Shown: positions 45,194 through 57,128 of the stretch, piece by piece
How positions within the stretch are numbered: the stretch's first letter is position 1
How the letters are laid out: every line of letters begins with the position of its first letter
Origin: Patiria pectinifera
Lineage: Eukaryota > Echinodermata > Asteroidea > Valvatida > Asterinidae
Reading direction: 5' to 3'
DNA length: 64,000 bases
Assembly: GCA_029964075.1 (NCBI GenBank)
Contig: CM057137.1
Coordinates: forward strand, 434,001 to 498,000
Made by a program: the position numbers and the translations under genes
The notes under the pieces: generated by a model
Databases searched by the model: none
What the model was told of the DNA's origin: nothing
What the model saw: only the letters and a program-made list of their open reading frames with translations

Positions 45194-47740
45194 GACTTCT
45201 TAGAAGCAGTGCAAGAATAACGACGGTGATAAGTGGAGATATACCATAGGAAAGGATAACCAGAGTTGGTAAACAACGGTGCGGTATTGCGACGGTCGCC
45301 AGTTCGAGTCCCAATTCAGTCAATTTTCCTTAGCCAACCCAAAAATTTCCAAAACTCCGCTGTCAAGCCAATCGCACGCGAGAATACATCAAAATAATGG
45401 ATGTCTTCTGATGCGAACGTCAGACCGTGCAGTCGCGCAACGCGGTCAATTTTCCTTTAATGTAATTCGTTTATCGGCTAAGCTTGTTTCGCCGTGTACG
45501 GCTACACCGGTCGCGGGGGGCCATTGCGATCATTCCTCGGCCGCTAATTTACTCTGAAAGTCACTGGGGACCTAAGCGACATCTGCTCCGCTAAAATGTT
45601 ATTCTTTTCTTTTTCTTTTGTAGCGGGACGGACGCTAATTGAGACGGTTGTTGCTTTTGCGGAAAATATTGACTTCGCAGAGAAATAAAAGGACAATGAA
45701 ATTACTCACAACAATTGAAGTAAATTGCAAAATTTAAAGGTTATTGGGGTTTGCTTCTCTTTTGGGTTGACCAAATATTACTTTGTGAGAGTCGGGCCTA
45801 TAACTATTAGGCGAATTTGCTCTCTTTTTGTGGACTACAGTGAGAATGTAATGATTAGGCATATTTTGCTGTCCCTTTGTGGACACTTTTATAAAATCTG
45901 TATGTGAGATCAAATGAACATTCATAATGCTGTCACCCTGGGGAACCCATTATGATTGGGCACATTTGTTAGTGTGAAATTCATAAAATACAGAGCGTGA
46001 GTAATGAAGCACAAATGTCCACTTCCATGTGGTCATCATGTATACCTGATATGCACAATGATGCAACATCAATGTGCATCCAATGGGACAGGGTTTGTAC
46101 ATAATAGTTATAGCTTAGGTAACGAGAGACCACTAAATCTATTATTATCATTTTTGTTAGAATGCCCATTTTACCTCTGTATATTATTGTGCATAATTCA
46201 TCGCGTTTACGTGTTATGTCATCGGTTACATCCTCTTCCCAGTTTTGTCTCATTTTTCATCTTTGCAGAGTCTTACTTCATCCAGCAATAGCCTCATCTC
46301 GTTCGGGGATCCGTCTTTTTCTCTCTCAGCTCCCAAACCCAAGCTGATCCATCAAACTTTCAGTCCCCGTTTTTATGTACCGTGACACGGCGCATCCAGT
46401 GAACAGATGTGGCCGTCTTTGGAGTCCGTTCGCTCAGTAATGGACCTCGGTCTCCCGGGGCCACACTTGATCGCCTTCACCGTAAAAAGAAAGAAAAAAG
46501 AGAAAAGAGAAGGAGACATCAAAAATAAAAAGGTGAAATTGCTACACAATGAATCTAAACAAGCCGGGTTCTCCAGCGTGTGACTTGGCAGCGGGGCGCA
46601 CATCCAGATATTCTCTCCGCACATTCCCGCTGATTTTTTTTCATCACACGGATCGGCGGCGATGGAGGAGAGCGGCTGCAGGACATATGGTGCGCGGGCA
46701 CCAAATCGCATTTTCCGGGCCAGGGTATTATGCCGACGCGCTCGGCCTTGCCTGATGAACCAGGCATAGGTTACAATTGAGTATGGCGTGACGGCAGTAG
46801 AGCGGAGCGCCGCAATCTTGTGTCCTATCCGATAGAGTGATATCGGCGTTTAGCGGAGGGAGGGGCATAAGAACAAAGATGAGGAGAAACTCCTTTTTCT
46901 CAGGGAGACGGGGAAATGTTTTAGGGGGTGATTAGTAATCCGATTAGACCACTCAAAGCTTCCGCTTGCTGTAAGGGCTCTTAAGCTCGTATTGAATTGA
47001 TAAAACTGCCCTCCAAACCTTTTATATCAAGTGTCATAACGTGAATTATAGACTCTAACAAGAATTAAATATTTGTATTAATCTGAAACCGCATTAATAA
47101 AGAAATGTCATCATTTCAGTTGTTATTCAACCCATGCCATTTTCTAAAATCATCGATGTAAACAAAAACAATCACATTTTCAAATCATTTGGTAAAACGG
47201 GATGATTAATTTGATTTTATAAAAATTAAGAAAAATCAACATAATTATAATTCTATTCTTGCATTTATTTATATTGCGTTTGTTCGTTTTTGGATTGTTC
47301 ATGATTAGGAGCATAGAAACACATTATCAAAAAAATACATTTTCTCAATTACCCTAGGAGAAAGGAGAACGACAGTTGTAACTTTACTGTTAGTATGGGC
47401 CGTGTCCGCGGGATGTTTTTGCAAGTGAAAAGCCACTTTAGATATTCGCGCTCCATTGGCGTAGGAAGAAAGGAACTCGATATTCTTCTTGAGTGGTGAA
47501 AAAAATGGCAGGAAGTGGAAAAATCTGTCTCCTTTGTCTGTTTCCTCCGTGTCTGTATCCAGGTTCCTTCTGGCGATAGATATAACGTATTTTGATTGGC
47601 AAATAATGCAAGATGCCGTGTGCGGTACTCAGAGGCACTTACGGAGACGTAAGTTTGGAGTACTGACCAAATTGTTCGTTCACTCTCTTTGTAGTTTCCT
47701 TGTTCAGTGTGTTTGTTCGTCATTTGGTCGCTCGAATGGC

Positions 47741-47835
47741 TGTCGGTCGGTCGGTTGGTCGGTCGGTCAGTCAGTTTGTATATTGGTCGGTCGGACGGTT
47801 GGTTAGTATCTTGGTCAGTCAGTCTGTTTGTCGGT
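47741..47835. repeat. Degenerate GTCG/GTCA tetranucleotide tract
   Basis: Runs of GGTCGGTCGGT and GTCAGTCAGT, like the tract at 34380-34625. It keeps long spurious frames open on both strands. Confidence 0.75.
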
Positions 47836-47920
47836 TCTCCTGTTTTGTTGGTTGGTTTGCAAATTATGTTGGTTGTTCCTCCGTTTTTTTTTGTATACAT
47901 ACATATCATGCAGGAGTCAG

Positions 47921-48130
47921 GTTGGCGCAGTGGTTACTTTCCTCGCCTTCAACCGCTATGGCCCGGGTTCGATTCCTGCCCGAATTCCTGCCCGTGGATT
48001 TGGTTTTCCGTCGGGCCCTACCTGATTTCGTTTGTTCTACCCAGAATACTCTTCTGGAGTTTTCCTCCCGCCTCTAAAGCTGTAATTTCTTCTCTTCTCC
48101 AAAATTCCAAATCAGCGCCTGTTAATTATG
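47921..48130 (+). repeat. tRNA-derived SINE, best copy in the window
   Basis: A-box-like GTTGGCGCAGTGGTT (47921-47935) and B box GGGTTCGATTCC (47965-47976) have tRNA-like spacing. A non-tRNA body follows with GGTTTTCCGTC (48002-48012) and GCCTCTAAA (48070-48078). The body blocks recur at 3417-3437. A duplicated ATTCCTGCCCG follows the B box. Confidence 0.7.
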
Positions 48131-49997
48131 GCTTTTGACTAAAGTAACGCTTTGCATTTTGTTAAGAGCACATACTATTCATGCGTGTAGACCACGTGCC
48201 TTGTGACGTCGTACCAATCGGCAATTGATGGCCAACCAAGCGTCTTTTGCGTGTTATTTTTTCCGACATCAAAAACAATTAATGTCACCATGTTAACACC
48301 AATCATATTTTACGAGATACACATGCAGGGCAGACGAGAATTCCATTTGCTGAATGAACACCCAATTTGTAAACAAATGTGACACGGTTTACACAATCCG
48401 TCTTTGAGGAAAGTTAGCTGAAAGGATGCGTTGGTACAATATTTGAATTTACCGTTCGACCATAGCAGCCAAAAGCATAATGGTCAAATTACAATAGAAA
48501 CATCATAAAAGTTGCACATACTTCAAAAAAGAGAGAGAAAAAAGACGATATTAGCATTAGTAATGACATTGAAAAGCAATGATAGGAGAGCAATATTTTA
48601 CAAACTTCTGGCGTAAAATGAAATAATGTTAAATTACGTGTATCAGAGATAAAACTGGCTTTAACTATAGAGAGTATGGTGTTTAAAATTGGGAAACATT
48701 AAACATCATTAAACTCATCGCGTTAGCCCGTAGTAGCTTACAGCTGAAAGGATGCTTACCGTGGTATTTGTTTCAATTAACTTCTTTATCTTAAAAAAAG
48801 ATAATGAAAACTACCAAAGAAAAGAACAAGGGCTCCCTCCTCCCTCCATGATGGAGAGGCACGCCCCTTCGTAAAAACCACCGGCTTAGATGCATAGTTG
48901 ATATTCGGCATCTTGTGCATTTTTCAGGCGCGTGTCTGGTCTATGAGCCATGCATCCTCATCCATATTTCAAGGCGAACAGTCTCCCATTACCGAAGTGT
49001 TACTTCTTTTGTAAATCGACTGTAATTGACGCGTATAGGGGAGAACGGTCGAATACCAAGAGGGGGGTGGGCACACTGTGATAATGTCAGTGAGACACAG
49101 ACACGGTAAAAAAAAAAAACTTGGCATAACTGGAAGGAGTCGCGGCTGCCGAATAAAAGCCATCATTTATTTAAGTGCAGGGATGTCGGGACAACCAGAT
49201 GTGACGATGGGCCGTCTCCGTCGGTGCTGCGATCTGACGGCTGTTTCGAACATTGCCGGAAAACTAGTCATCTTCTGAACTTCAAACGGTGTATAAATTA
49301 TGCTTTGCGACTTCATTGTCATTCGTTTTTCTTGATAAGTAACACCAGAGTCTCGTAACAGATTTCTTTATTGTCTTGTACTTTGTCTTTACCAAATCGC
49401 AACAAGCATGATCAAATGATAACAAATTGTACTGTTTGAATCTTCCAATATGATATCATTAATTTGTGCGATTTTCAGGGTTTTGTAGATGTATATACCA
49501 ATTTTTTCCCCTTAGCCAAACAAAACCCAGTTATTTGCAACTGACCAGCCAAACTTTTCCCCAAAGGCTCTCTTTGGCCAACTTACTTCTGAGTGCTTTG
49601 ACGTACTCGTAGTTGCTACACGCCGTTTTGCAAAGCTAGTAATGAATATTGAAAATAAAATCTTAACATGTTTGAAATAATATGGACTCTTTATGGTCAG
49701 TACCGGCATTATCCAACACCAGCTTTTTGCCATCACTCAGCCTGCAGTCATGCAAAAGCCGTCGGCATCCGACTTTTTTCCCCTGCGATCTCGCGCTAGC
49801 TGTCTCGCGAGTCGTCCGACTTCGTACACGACCCAGAGATACGCTGTCATATTGTGATCTGATTAATTAATTAGGTAATGCCGTTGGCCCTGGCTTTATT
49901 TGAACTGACATATCAATGAGCGGGCTCGGGCCAGCACGGTCGGGACAATGTAAGGGCGGCACCGAAGCTCAGGGGACTACACCGACCGGCTTGCGCG

Positions 49998-50004
49998 TAT
50001 AAAA
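49998..50004 (+). promoter_or_regulatory. BHLHE22: TATA box of BHLHE22
   Basis: TATAAAA in a GC-rich setting (GCGCGTATAAAACCCC). Transcription would start near 50030, giving a leader of about 755 bases before the ATG at 50785. A TAATTAATTAG homeodomain-type cluster lies 130 bp upstream (about 49863-49873). Confidence 0.6.
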
Positions 50005-50029
50005 CCCCCACGTTCACTCACCCGCTGCA

Positions 50030-50784
50030 CCGTCTGGCTGTCTGAGAACGCACACGAGTATCTTCTCGTCTCGTCTTGATTCTCAAGCCCCTCTGAAGAG
50101 ATTTTGATGGTAAAAAATCAACAGTGGCGTTGGGTCTCGTGCTAGAGTGCCGGCACGTTGACGAAGCTTGTCCCCGTGGCTCGACGGCGGAGGAAAAGCG
50201 GCACATCCACAGCCCTGCGCCCGTTTTGCCCCGTCGAATGCTAAACGGCCAAACTGGACCTTTGAAATCGGCGGCGTTTTTGGAGTGCCTGGCCATTGCG
50301 TGCCGCCGGTCTCTGTGATGACTTTTTCACGAGGATAGCAAACAACCCAAGGAGTGCAGCACTTCAGTGTGGAGTGGGAGAGACAGACCGACCAACGGAC
50401 TACCGAAAACACGCTGGACTGGCACGGCAGTAGAAAGAGGAGTCATTATACTTTCTTCATTGTGGCAAATGCAAGTTAGGTTCTGTGCAGATCAAACAGC
50501 AGGACCGATTGTCTGTATCCGGCGATAAACACGGAAACAACCAGAGGAACAGCGTGTGGATGAGACCTCAGCATACCGTAAGACATTATTGATTGTGACA
50601 AACACAGGGAAGTACGCTTACAGTTAAACAACTTAGTCGGTACGGATTTTGCATTTTGAGCTTTAATATTTATACCAAATGGCTACGATTGTGCCGACAC
50701 TATAAAGACTGTGAAAGAAAGATAATTTTATCTCTAATAGATAAACGATTGTTTTTAGTGACATTATTATAGTCGTAAAGAATT
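50030..50784 (+). other. BHLHE22: Long 5' leader of BHLHE22 with upstream ATGs
   Basis: It contains a 12-codon upstream ORF (ATG 50107, stop 50143-50145) and further upstream ATGs, which would reduce translation of the main frame. A possible leader intron runs from donor GTAAGA (50578) to acceptor ATTATAG (ends 50772). None of this is transcript-supported. Confidence 0.4.
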
Positions 50785-51666
50785 ATGTCTTGGGACGATA
50801 GCTACGGCCGGTACGTGAGTCAGGAGAGGTCAGGGGTCACTGGTGCGTCGGACAGGGTGGACACAGAACGTCAGTTGAACATGGCTTCGACACTGGACAA
50901 AATGATCGACACGGCGGTCAAGATGGACGACATGCGATGGGGTGCCGGGGAGGATCGTCAGTCGCACGGTCTCGTCGGTTATCGCGAGATCTGCTCCGAC
51001 GGGAACTCGTCCTCCACAGACTCGGACGAGGTCCACCACCATCGGCTGTCATCGCGAGATGAAGCGAGCATTCGCGAGGGTGGTGGATCCCCGGAATCCA
51101 ATCGTGTGTCGGACGCAGAAGACGAGGACCACGCGATGAGACAACAACCCAAGAAACAAACCAGCGGGAAAGTCAGTAACAGCAAGTCCTCCGGGAAGAA
51201 CTCGAAGCACAACCGATTGAGTATCAACTCCCGTGAACGAAGGCGTATGCATGACTTGAATGACGCTCTTGATGATCTCCGCTCCGTCATCCCTTACGCT
51301 CATGGCCCCTCAGTTCGCAAACTCTCTAAGATCGCCACCCTCCTCCTTGCCAAGAACTACATCCTGATGCAGGCCAACGCCTTGGAGGAGATGAAGAGAG
51401 TGGTCAGTTACGTCAATCAGTCTCAGCTCCACATCTCCCCGCCGCCTCCACCGCCCTACTTCAGCGGTTACCCGTTCCCAGGCTACCTGTCGACGTCACC
51501 GACCGAGAAGAACCCGGTAGTGCCGGCCTCGTCATCGTCTGGTCCACCGCCGGCCATCGTGCCTGCATTCCCGGCGAACAGGGACAGTAATTTGACTGAA
51601 GCGTCGCCGGTACTCGTACATCCCATTCCGGTGACTAAAAACTCTTTTACAAATCCTTGCCATTAG
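50785..51666 (+). CDS. BHLHE22: bHLH transcription factor, BHLHE22/Beta3 type (single exon)
   Basis: 293 residues, uninterrupted as in vertebrate BHLHE22/23. The bHLH domain spans about residues 144-203: basic region [17 protein letters not shown], helix 1 [13 protein letters not shown], loop GPSVRKLSK, helix 2 [21 protein letters not shown]. The [11 protein letters not shown] and [12 protein letters not shown] wording separates it from OLIG proteins, which read LNIAMDGLR in the equivalent place. It binds E-boxes, usually as a repressor in neural and sensory cell differentiation, in the nucleus. The N-terminal part has acidic and serine-rich stretches ([14 protein letters not shown]) and a Lys/Ser-rich stretch before the basic region. 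The C-terminus is Pro-rich ([11 protein letters not shown]) and unlike vertebrate tails. Neighbouring DNA is gene-poor on both sides, as expected for a developmental regulator. Confidence 0.95.
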   Translation: MSWDDSYGRYVSQERSGVTGASDRVDTERQLNMASTLDKMIDTAVKMDDMRWGAGEDRQSHGLVGYREICSDGNSSSTDSDEVHHHRLSSRDEASIREGGGSPESNRVSDAEDEDHAMRQQPKKQTSGKVSNSKSSGKNSKHNRLSINSRERRRMHDLNDALDDLRSVIPYAHGPSVRKLSKIATLLLAKNYILMQANALEEMKRVVSYVNQSQLHISPPPPPPYFSGYPFPGYLSTSPTEKNPVVPASSSSGPPPAIVPAFPANRDSNLTEASPVLVHPIPVTKNSFTNPCH

Positions 51667-51905
51667 TGCGTGGAAAACCCATACAGCTTGAAATCGTTTG
51701 CCAAATAACTGATCCCACAACAACTGTTAGTATTTGAGACTTTGCCATCAGACTTTGAAGTTGTATTTATTTAACTAACATGTTGACTTTTGGGAGGACA
51801 TTTCCACTTTGTGGGTCGACTTCTATAGCCGGATTACTGTTCGTCTCAAAGTTGTCTTTATGAGAAAATGTTCATAATAACAATTCCATTTCTTAATTGA
51901 ATAAA
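51667..51905 (+). other. BHLHE22: BHLHE22 3' UTR and poly(A) signal
   Basis: AT-rich trailer; AATAAA at 51900-51905 is the first good signal. Longer 3' ends are possible. Confidence 0.5.
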
Positions 51906-54900
51906 ATTAAACATACATTTTGGAAAAGTGTCAAGACGATGTTGTTGAACAACTTTTATATATAAGGCGGAAGGCGACTTAATTTCTTTTGGCTTTTTAA
52001 TTAAAGGTGGCAATAAATTAAAGCCTTTACAATAAAAGGCAAACTTGACGTTCTAATATCGTCCTTGCGTAAAGAGGATCCATTTCCGACTGCAATAATG
52101 AAAGAAAATATTGAATTCTCTGGTCAAGATCGAGAAGTTTGTAAACATCGGGCATCCTAGGAGCTCGACATTCCGCCTGACCTCATATACGTTTACCGCC
52201 TGGAATTCGAAATGGATTAAACTCGAGGTTCAATCTTAATTAATGTAGCTCATCATCTACTTGAATTGAGCTTCAATGCCCTTCTTCTGAAGAATCAGTG
52301 AAAGAAAAAAATGGATCACAAACGGACAAAATATTCTTTGGACACTGCAACATTTTCTTCCGTTCTTTTATTTACAAAAATGTAGTTTAATTTGTTTTCA
52401 ATGTGTTTGCTTGTTCAGTTTGAGCAAAACAAGGCAATACAATATATATGATTGCGTTCCGTTTGAGCAAGAATATTGAATTATTGACGAACTTCACTTG
52501 GGCAAAGTGTTACTTTGATTGCAAGCCCCCCCCCCCCCCATTTTTTTCCACTCCGAAATTTCAATCTCATTTTGTCTCATAGGGCTCCTCGTAGGCAGAA
52601 CTTTAGACCGACTTTCTGTAGAGGGCGCTATATATTTTAAACAGTGGCTGGTTTTCTTTCGTTCCTGAATCCCGAATGATTTTTTTTCGATGCCAGGAAT
52701 TCAACGTATTTCCTCGCCACAAATTCCATCACTCCCGGAACCTCTAACAAAGAAATTGGCGCGTATTCAAAATATTACTTTCGCCTTTAAAAAACAATGG
52801 CGAGGAACAAGGTCCCGCCCCTACATACCTGAGCCAAAAATAGTCGATTTAGTGAACAAAAAGAGTGTGCCAGACACACAAATGTCTGTTATGTACTTGT
52901 CTAGACTATTGTCTCGTGTCATCATTTGCAAAGAGTATGGTATGGATTTGGTGTACGTGTAAGTCTAGTCACATGCATGTCGCTGTGATAGCGCTTGGTG
53001 TTACATCCACAACGTGCTTCCTAAGATACACAAGCAATTTTTTCTGTTATCTGTTGGTGAACTGGTTGGCGGGTGTTGCATTGGGCTAATTCAGAGATCT
53101 TGTAACCAGTGCGCATATCCATGCGAACTATAAGATGATGTGACTGCTGGAACTGTTTTTCTCAAACTACTTACATGATAAAGAGACAATTAATTCGAGA
53201 AATACGGAACTGAACATCTTGACTGAAATGGGAATCAAAGGAAGTGATTTTGTCGTCAAATTTGCGAACAGAGAGACAAATTTCCGTTGCATTTTGCACG
53301 GATACCTTCACGGGAAAGCACCATAGCGTCCGTACACTGTCAATGCCGACATCTTGGGCAGTCATATTAGTTGTCAAGACAACCGTCGGTTAGCAGTTAC
53401 TGCATCGGAGTCAAGTTTATCTGGGTAAGTTTTTTCTCTTGTCAAAAAGTTTAATCGAACAATACAAACAAAAAAATATTGTTGGTGAGGTCGTATACAT
53501 ACTTTTCAAATTGCACATGCATATGTCCTGTCATTTAATTATCCAAACTTATTGGTTTTTAATGAATTTCCTGAACTCTAAATCATGCAAGTAAAATAAA
53601 AATAAGTGCTTTTACATATCCGAAAATATGACATTAATGTATTGATAGGCTACCGTACAAATCTTGTTTGGCCTTCCACCAGTCGCCAGCTTGTGTGTTT
53701 TGATAAGAGCGCCCTCATGGTAGGGTAGGCACATTAATTTTACAATGAGATTGCATTGGTGGCGCTTTTGACGATTGTCAATCGGAGCCAATTCGTCATC
53801 TGGCGCAGTCACTCGGGGAAGGCAGAGGGCGCTATTGCAATCGACATGATCCTTGTGCGTCTTATTTATCAGAAAGGTTCGTGTTTATTCTTGATGATAT
53901 TAAGGAGCGAGTTGATCAGGAGGGGACGCGTGCTCTAGTTCCTTTTCTTTACACTTTAACCCAAGGTGTTTTGAAAGACTCTTTGAAATTTAATTCTTAC
54001 CATGGTATATGCTTATCGTGTGGTTATTCTACTTGAAAGTATGGTCGTATATAACCTGGGAGCTCCAAAAGTGCAGTGTGCATGTTACATACATTAATGC
54101 ACAACATTCTATGTGAACACAAGGTGTCGTTAGTTCTGAGTGTCGTTAAGTCAGAAGGTATACACTTTGTCGGAAGTATAATATTGTAGTCTTATCCTCA
54201 CACTTCGTTGCTGTAATATATTAGGTTTGACAAACAAGGACAAATTTATGTGGTGGATGGAAAAGATGAGATGGCACGGTCCAGTTGTGATTTTGAGTTA
54301 CGTCTTCAAAATGTACATCGTCCAAATCCTATCTTTTCGCTAATGTCAATGCTATAAATACCGACGGAGAGAAGATAAATAAATCGTGAGATGGCAGAAG
54401 CCAAGACATCAAAACGCCAGCATCAATCCTCAGGCAACGAGGCCCTGAACAACAAAAACACAAGCCCTCAAAAATCGATGAGAGGATCGGCAGTAAGCTC
54501 TGCGGAGCGTAATACGGCAGGCAAGGCACCGCCAGGGGTTTAATTCGATAGACGGGGGGACGGCACCTGCCTCCTGGTACCGGACTATGATTGAATCATC
54601 GCTGCGGGAGCGGTCCTCCGTAAAATCCTCCACCGGGCCCTGATGGGTATACCGTCTACTGCGGCATTTCAACCCCGCCGGCTCCGCACCGAAAATTGCC
54701 CCCGTGCTTCGTTTGGTCGGCTTGACTGGTTATTTATGTGTGTATGTCGAGACCCGATCGTGTTGTTTGTACATGTTTGGCTTAATTTGTAGTTATCAAA
54801 GTTCAACTTAATTTAAACCCTTTAGCTATCTGGCATTACATTGTGAAATTCCAGGGCTTTTTTCCCATCATTCTTCATGAAAAAAGAAAACGGCTGACTA

Positions 54901-57104
54901 CAGACGTTCACAATAAATCCCATGCTCTGTTTAACCTTACCGAATTACAAAAACAAAACGAAACAAACAAAAACAAAGTAAAACAAAACTCCGAAAACAA
55001 GCAAACAAACAAAATGTGTCTATCGGCATGTAGAACTTAACAAACAGGCTTCTCTGTCTGTCAGAAACACGTAGCCTATCTCATATCTGTCATAACAGGC
55101 AAAGAATGTGATAATACAATATAAAATGAAAAGACCAAAAAAAATAATTGGAAATTGTCAATCTGCAAGCCAGACCCTGCAGGTGGATTTTTCCCGAATC
55201 GATTCGGTTCGCTCAACTTGGCTTACAAATTCGATTTCCCGTCATTATGATCGTTGTAAGTGCATGCCACAACCTGCCACTGTCCCCTGCACTGCTATGG
55301 AGTCATTATCATGATGCAAAAGGTCTTCGATCTTTATGAATCGAAATGGTACAGTAAAGATGTCTTGTAGCTCCCTAGCTTTGTGTCTTCGTATTATTAA
55401 GATTTGTTAAGCAAACGTGGAAGAGTGTACAGGTCACGTGATCAAACTAGCACATGATTATGTTCATCATGGTGAAGTCACTTGGCGGCAGCAGACACAT
55501 TATGCCTTATTATGTTCCAATTTGCCATGCAAACCTACATATATTGCTGGTCGATTAAATTATGTAGTACCTGAGAACACACACACACATTCTGTGCGAA
55601 AATTGAGACCTGAACAGCGCCCTCAGTCAGACAGCTTTTCCACCAAGGCAGGTGGCATTAATTTGTGCCAGAGATCACTTCGCACGTGAAATAGCGCCAC
55701 CAAGTAAAATTGTCTGGTGATAAATGACCGATAATGCGGACACCTCCCTTTCGCTGACATGAAAAAGAGTAAACCCTCCTCAATTGTTGAGAATTTATCT
55801 GACAAGTTTGAAACATAAAACGGGACATATAATCAGTATTTGCCTATATTTGCCTTCAAATCTATCGCATGAACAAAATTATTTAGAAATAAAAAATGGT
55901 TTCATTTTATAAGACCACCTGAGGAAAACATTGTGACTATTCTGTTTTTTGGAGAGTCTACGTGCTCAAAGAGATTCAACTATACTCAAGAATCGAAACA
56001 GCCACCTATCTAATTGATATAAGCCACAGATCTTGACGATTTTTCAACACATTACATTGTGATCCAATTTCGTGTGCTATATAGGTGCGCAAGCAAAACT
56101 ACGCTACTCTGTGAGAATTGTTCGTGAAACTATGAATGGTAGGTTCTTCACATCTTATTACATCGTTTATATACAGTTTCTACTTTCTACTTCATTTTAT
56201 TTATGAACAGTTTAACTGATAGCCATCAATAACACTGTGTCTGGATGGTTTTATATCTTTCACTGTCATCATGTTAGTGCTGTTGACGCTATGGGTAAAA
56301 AAATAGCCAAAATCTGCCAATTCTGTACTAAATCTGCTGCTTAAATAGCGGCATATAAAAGTACACGCAAGTGAATCAAAACCGCCAGCATTATGCAGCC
56401 GTGGAAGCCTATGCCGCAATTTATTCGAAACCGCACCTTTTCAGGACAGAAATATCCCCACTTAGGAATTAAACCAATCATGCTACGCAGGATGGTTTTT
56501 TCCTCCTTGCTTATTTCTGATTCAAGGATTTTTTTCCCCTCTTTCGCTGTCCCTCCCCTTGGCCGGAGAAGTCTCTACCTTGAATTGCAGAATCTTGGCA
56601 CGCGTGGGCGAGTGTAAGAGGTTTAAGGACTTGCGAGCGCTGCATGCAAGCAGCCTACAAGACGAGAACTGCCCGGGGTTAAATGCGTTGGCGTAGCGGC
56701 TGCTTATACCCAAGATGCACCACCGATCGCTCGCCTGTTCCCTAGATCGCACGAACACGAGGATGGCACGGTGTTATGTGTCCTGCATGCACAGAGACTC
56801 AACATAACTCTTAAGCTCCAAATAAGAACGGAGAAGAGCCGGCGCTGGGCATTAACATTTTCTATTATTCAGCGGAATCTAATCGGATTTGGTAAATGCA
56901 GTAGCGTGGTACGCTGTATGTACAATACCGCACGATGAACGGCAGCAGTACATTGTAATTTAGCGACAATGTTCAGAATTAAGTACAGTTTTTCAAGTAC
57001 AATTCCATAGGCTTATACAAACATAGCAACCGCATTTCAAGTTAAATACATCCGGAATTTCGACGGCTGAGTCATTTTTGTTAAAATCGTCGTGTGCCCG
57101 GCAG

Positions 57105-57128
57105 AAGGGCATATGCGCATATGCCCTT
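57105..57128. repeat. 24-bp perfect palindrome
   Basis: AAGGGCATATGC followed directly by its reverse complement. A third AAGGGCATATGCA copy lies at 57166-57178. Confidence 0.9.

Larger units (their letters stand above)
41545..49990. other. Gene-poor region upstream of BHLHE22, about 8.4 kb
   Basis: No coding exon recognised. It contains a hairpin cluster (42541-42620), an exact tandem duplication (44341-44412), a tRNA-like fragment (45124-45193), a tetranucleotide tract (47741-47835), a SINE (47921-48130) and several GC-rich islands (about 42050-42270, 44640-44830, 46560-46780). The setting suggests cis-regulatory DNA for BHLHE22, but no element is proven. Confidence 0.35.

Noticed and set aside
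47349-47909. 186-codon minus-strand ORF
   Set aside because: It is kept open by the GTCG/GTCA tetranucleotide tract (repetitive Thr/Asp/Pro) and has no domain or splice support.
26733-48130. True tRNA genes
   Set aside because: Several good B boxes occur, but none sits in a complete cloverleaf with a matching acceptor stem and anticodon arm.
50785-51666. OLIG-family identity for the bHLH gene
   Set aside because: The bHLH wording ([23 protein letters not shown]) is Beta3/BHLHE22-like; OLIG proteins differ at these positions.
52690-52962. 90-codon ORF downstream of BHLHE22
   Set aside because: No recognisable domain or codon signal and no splice support.
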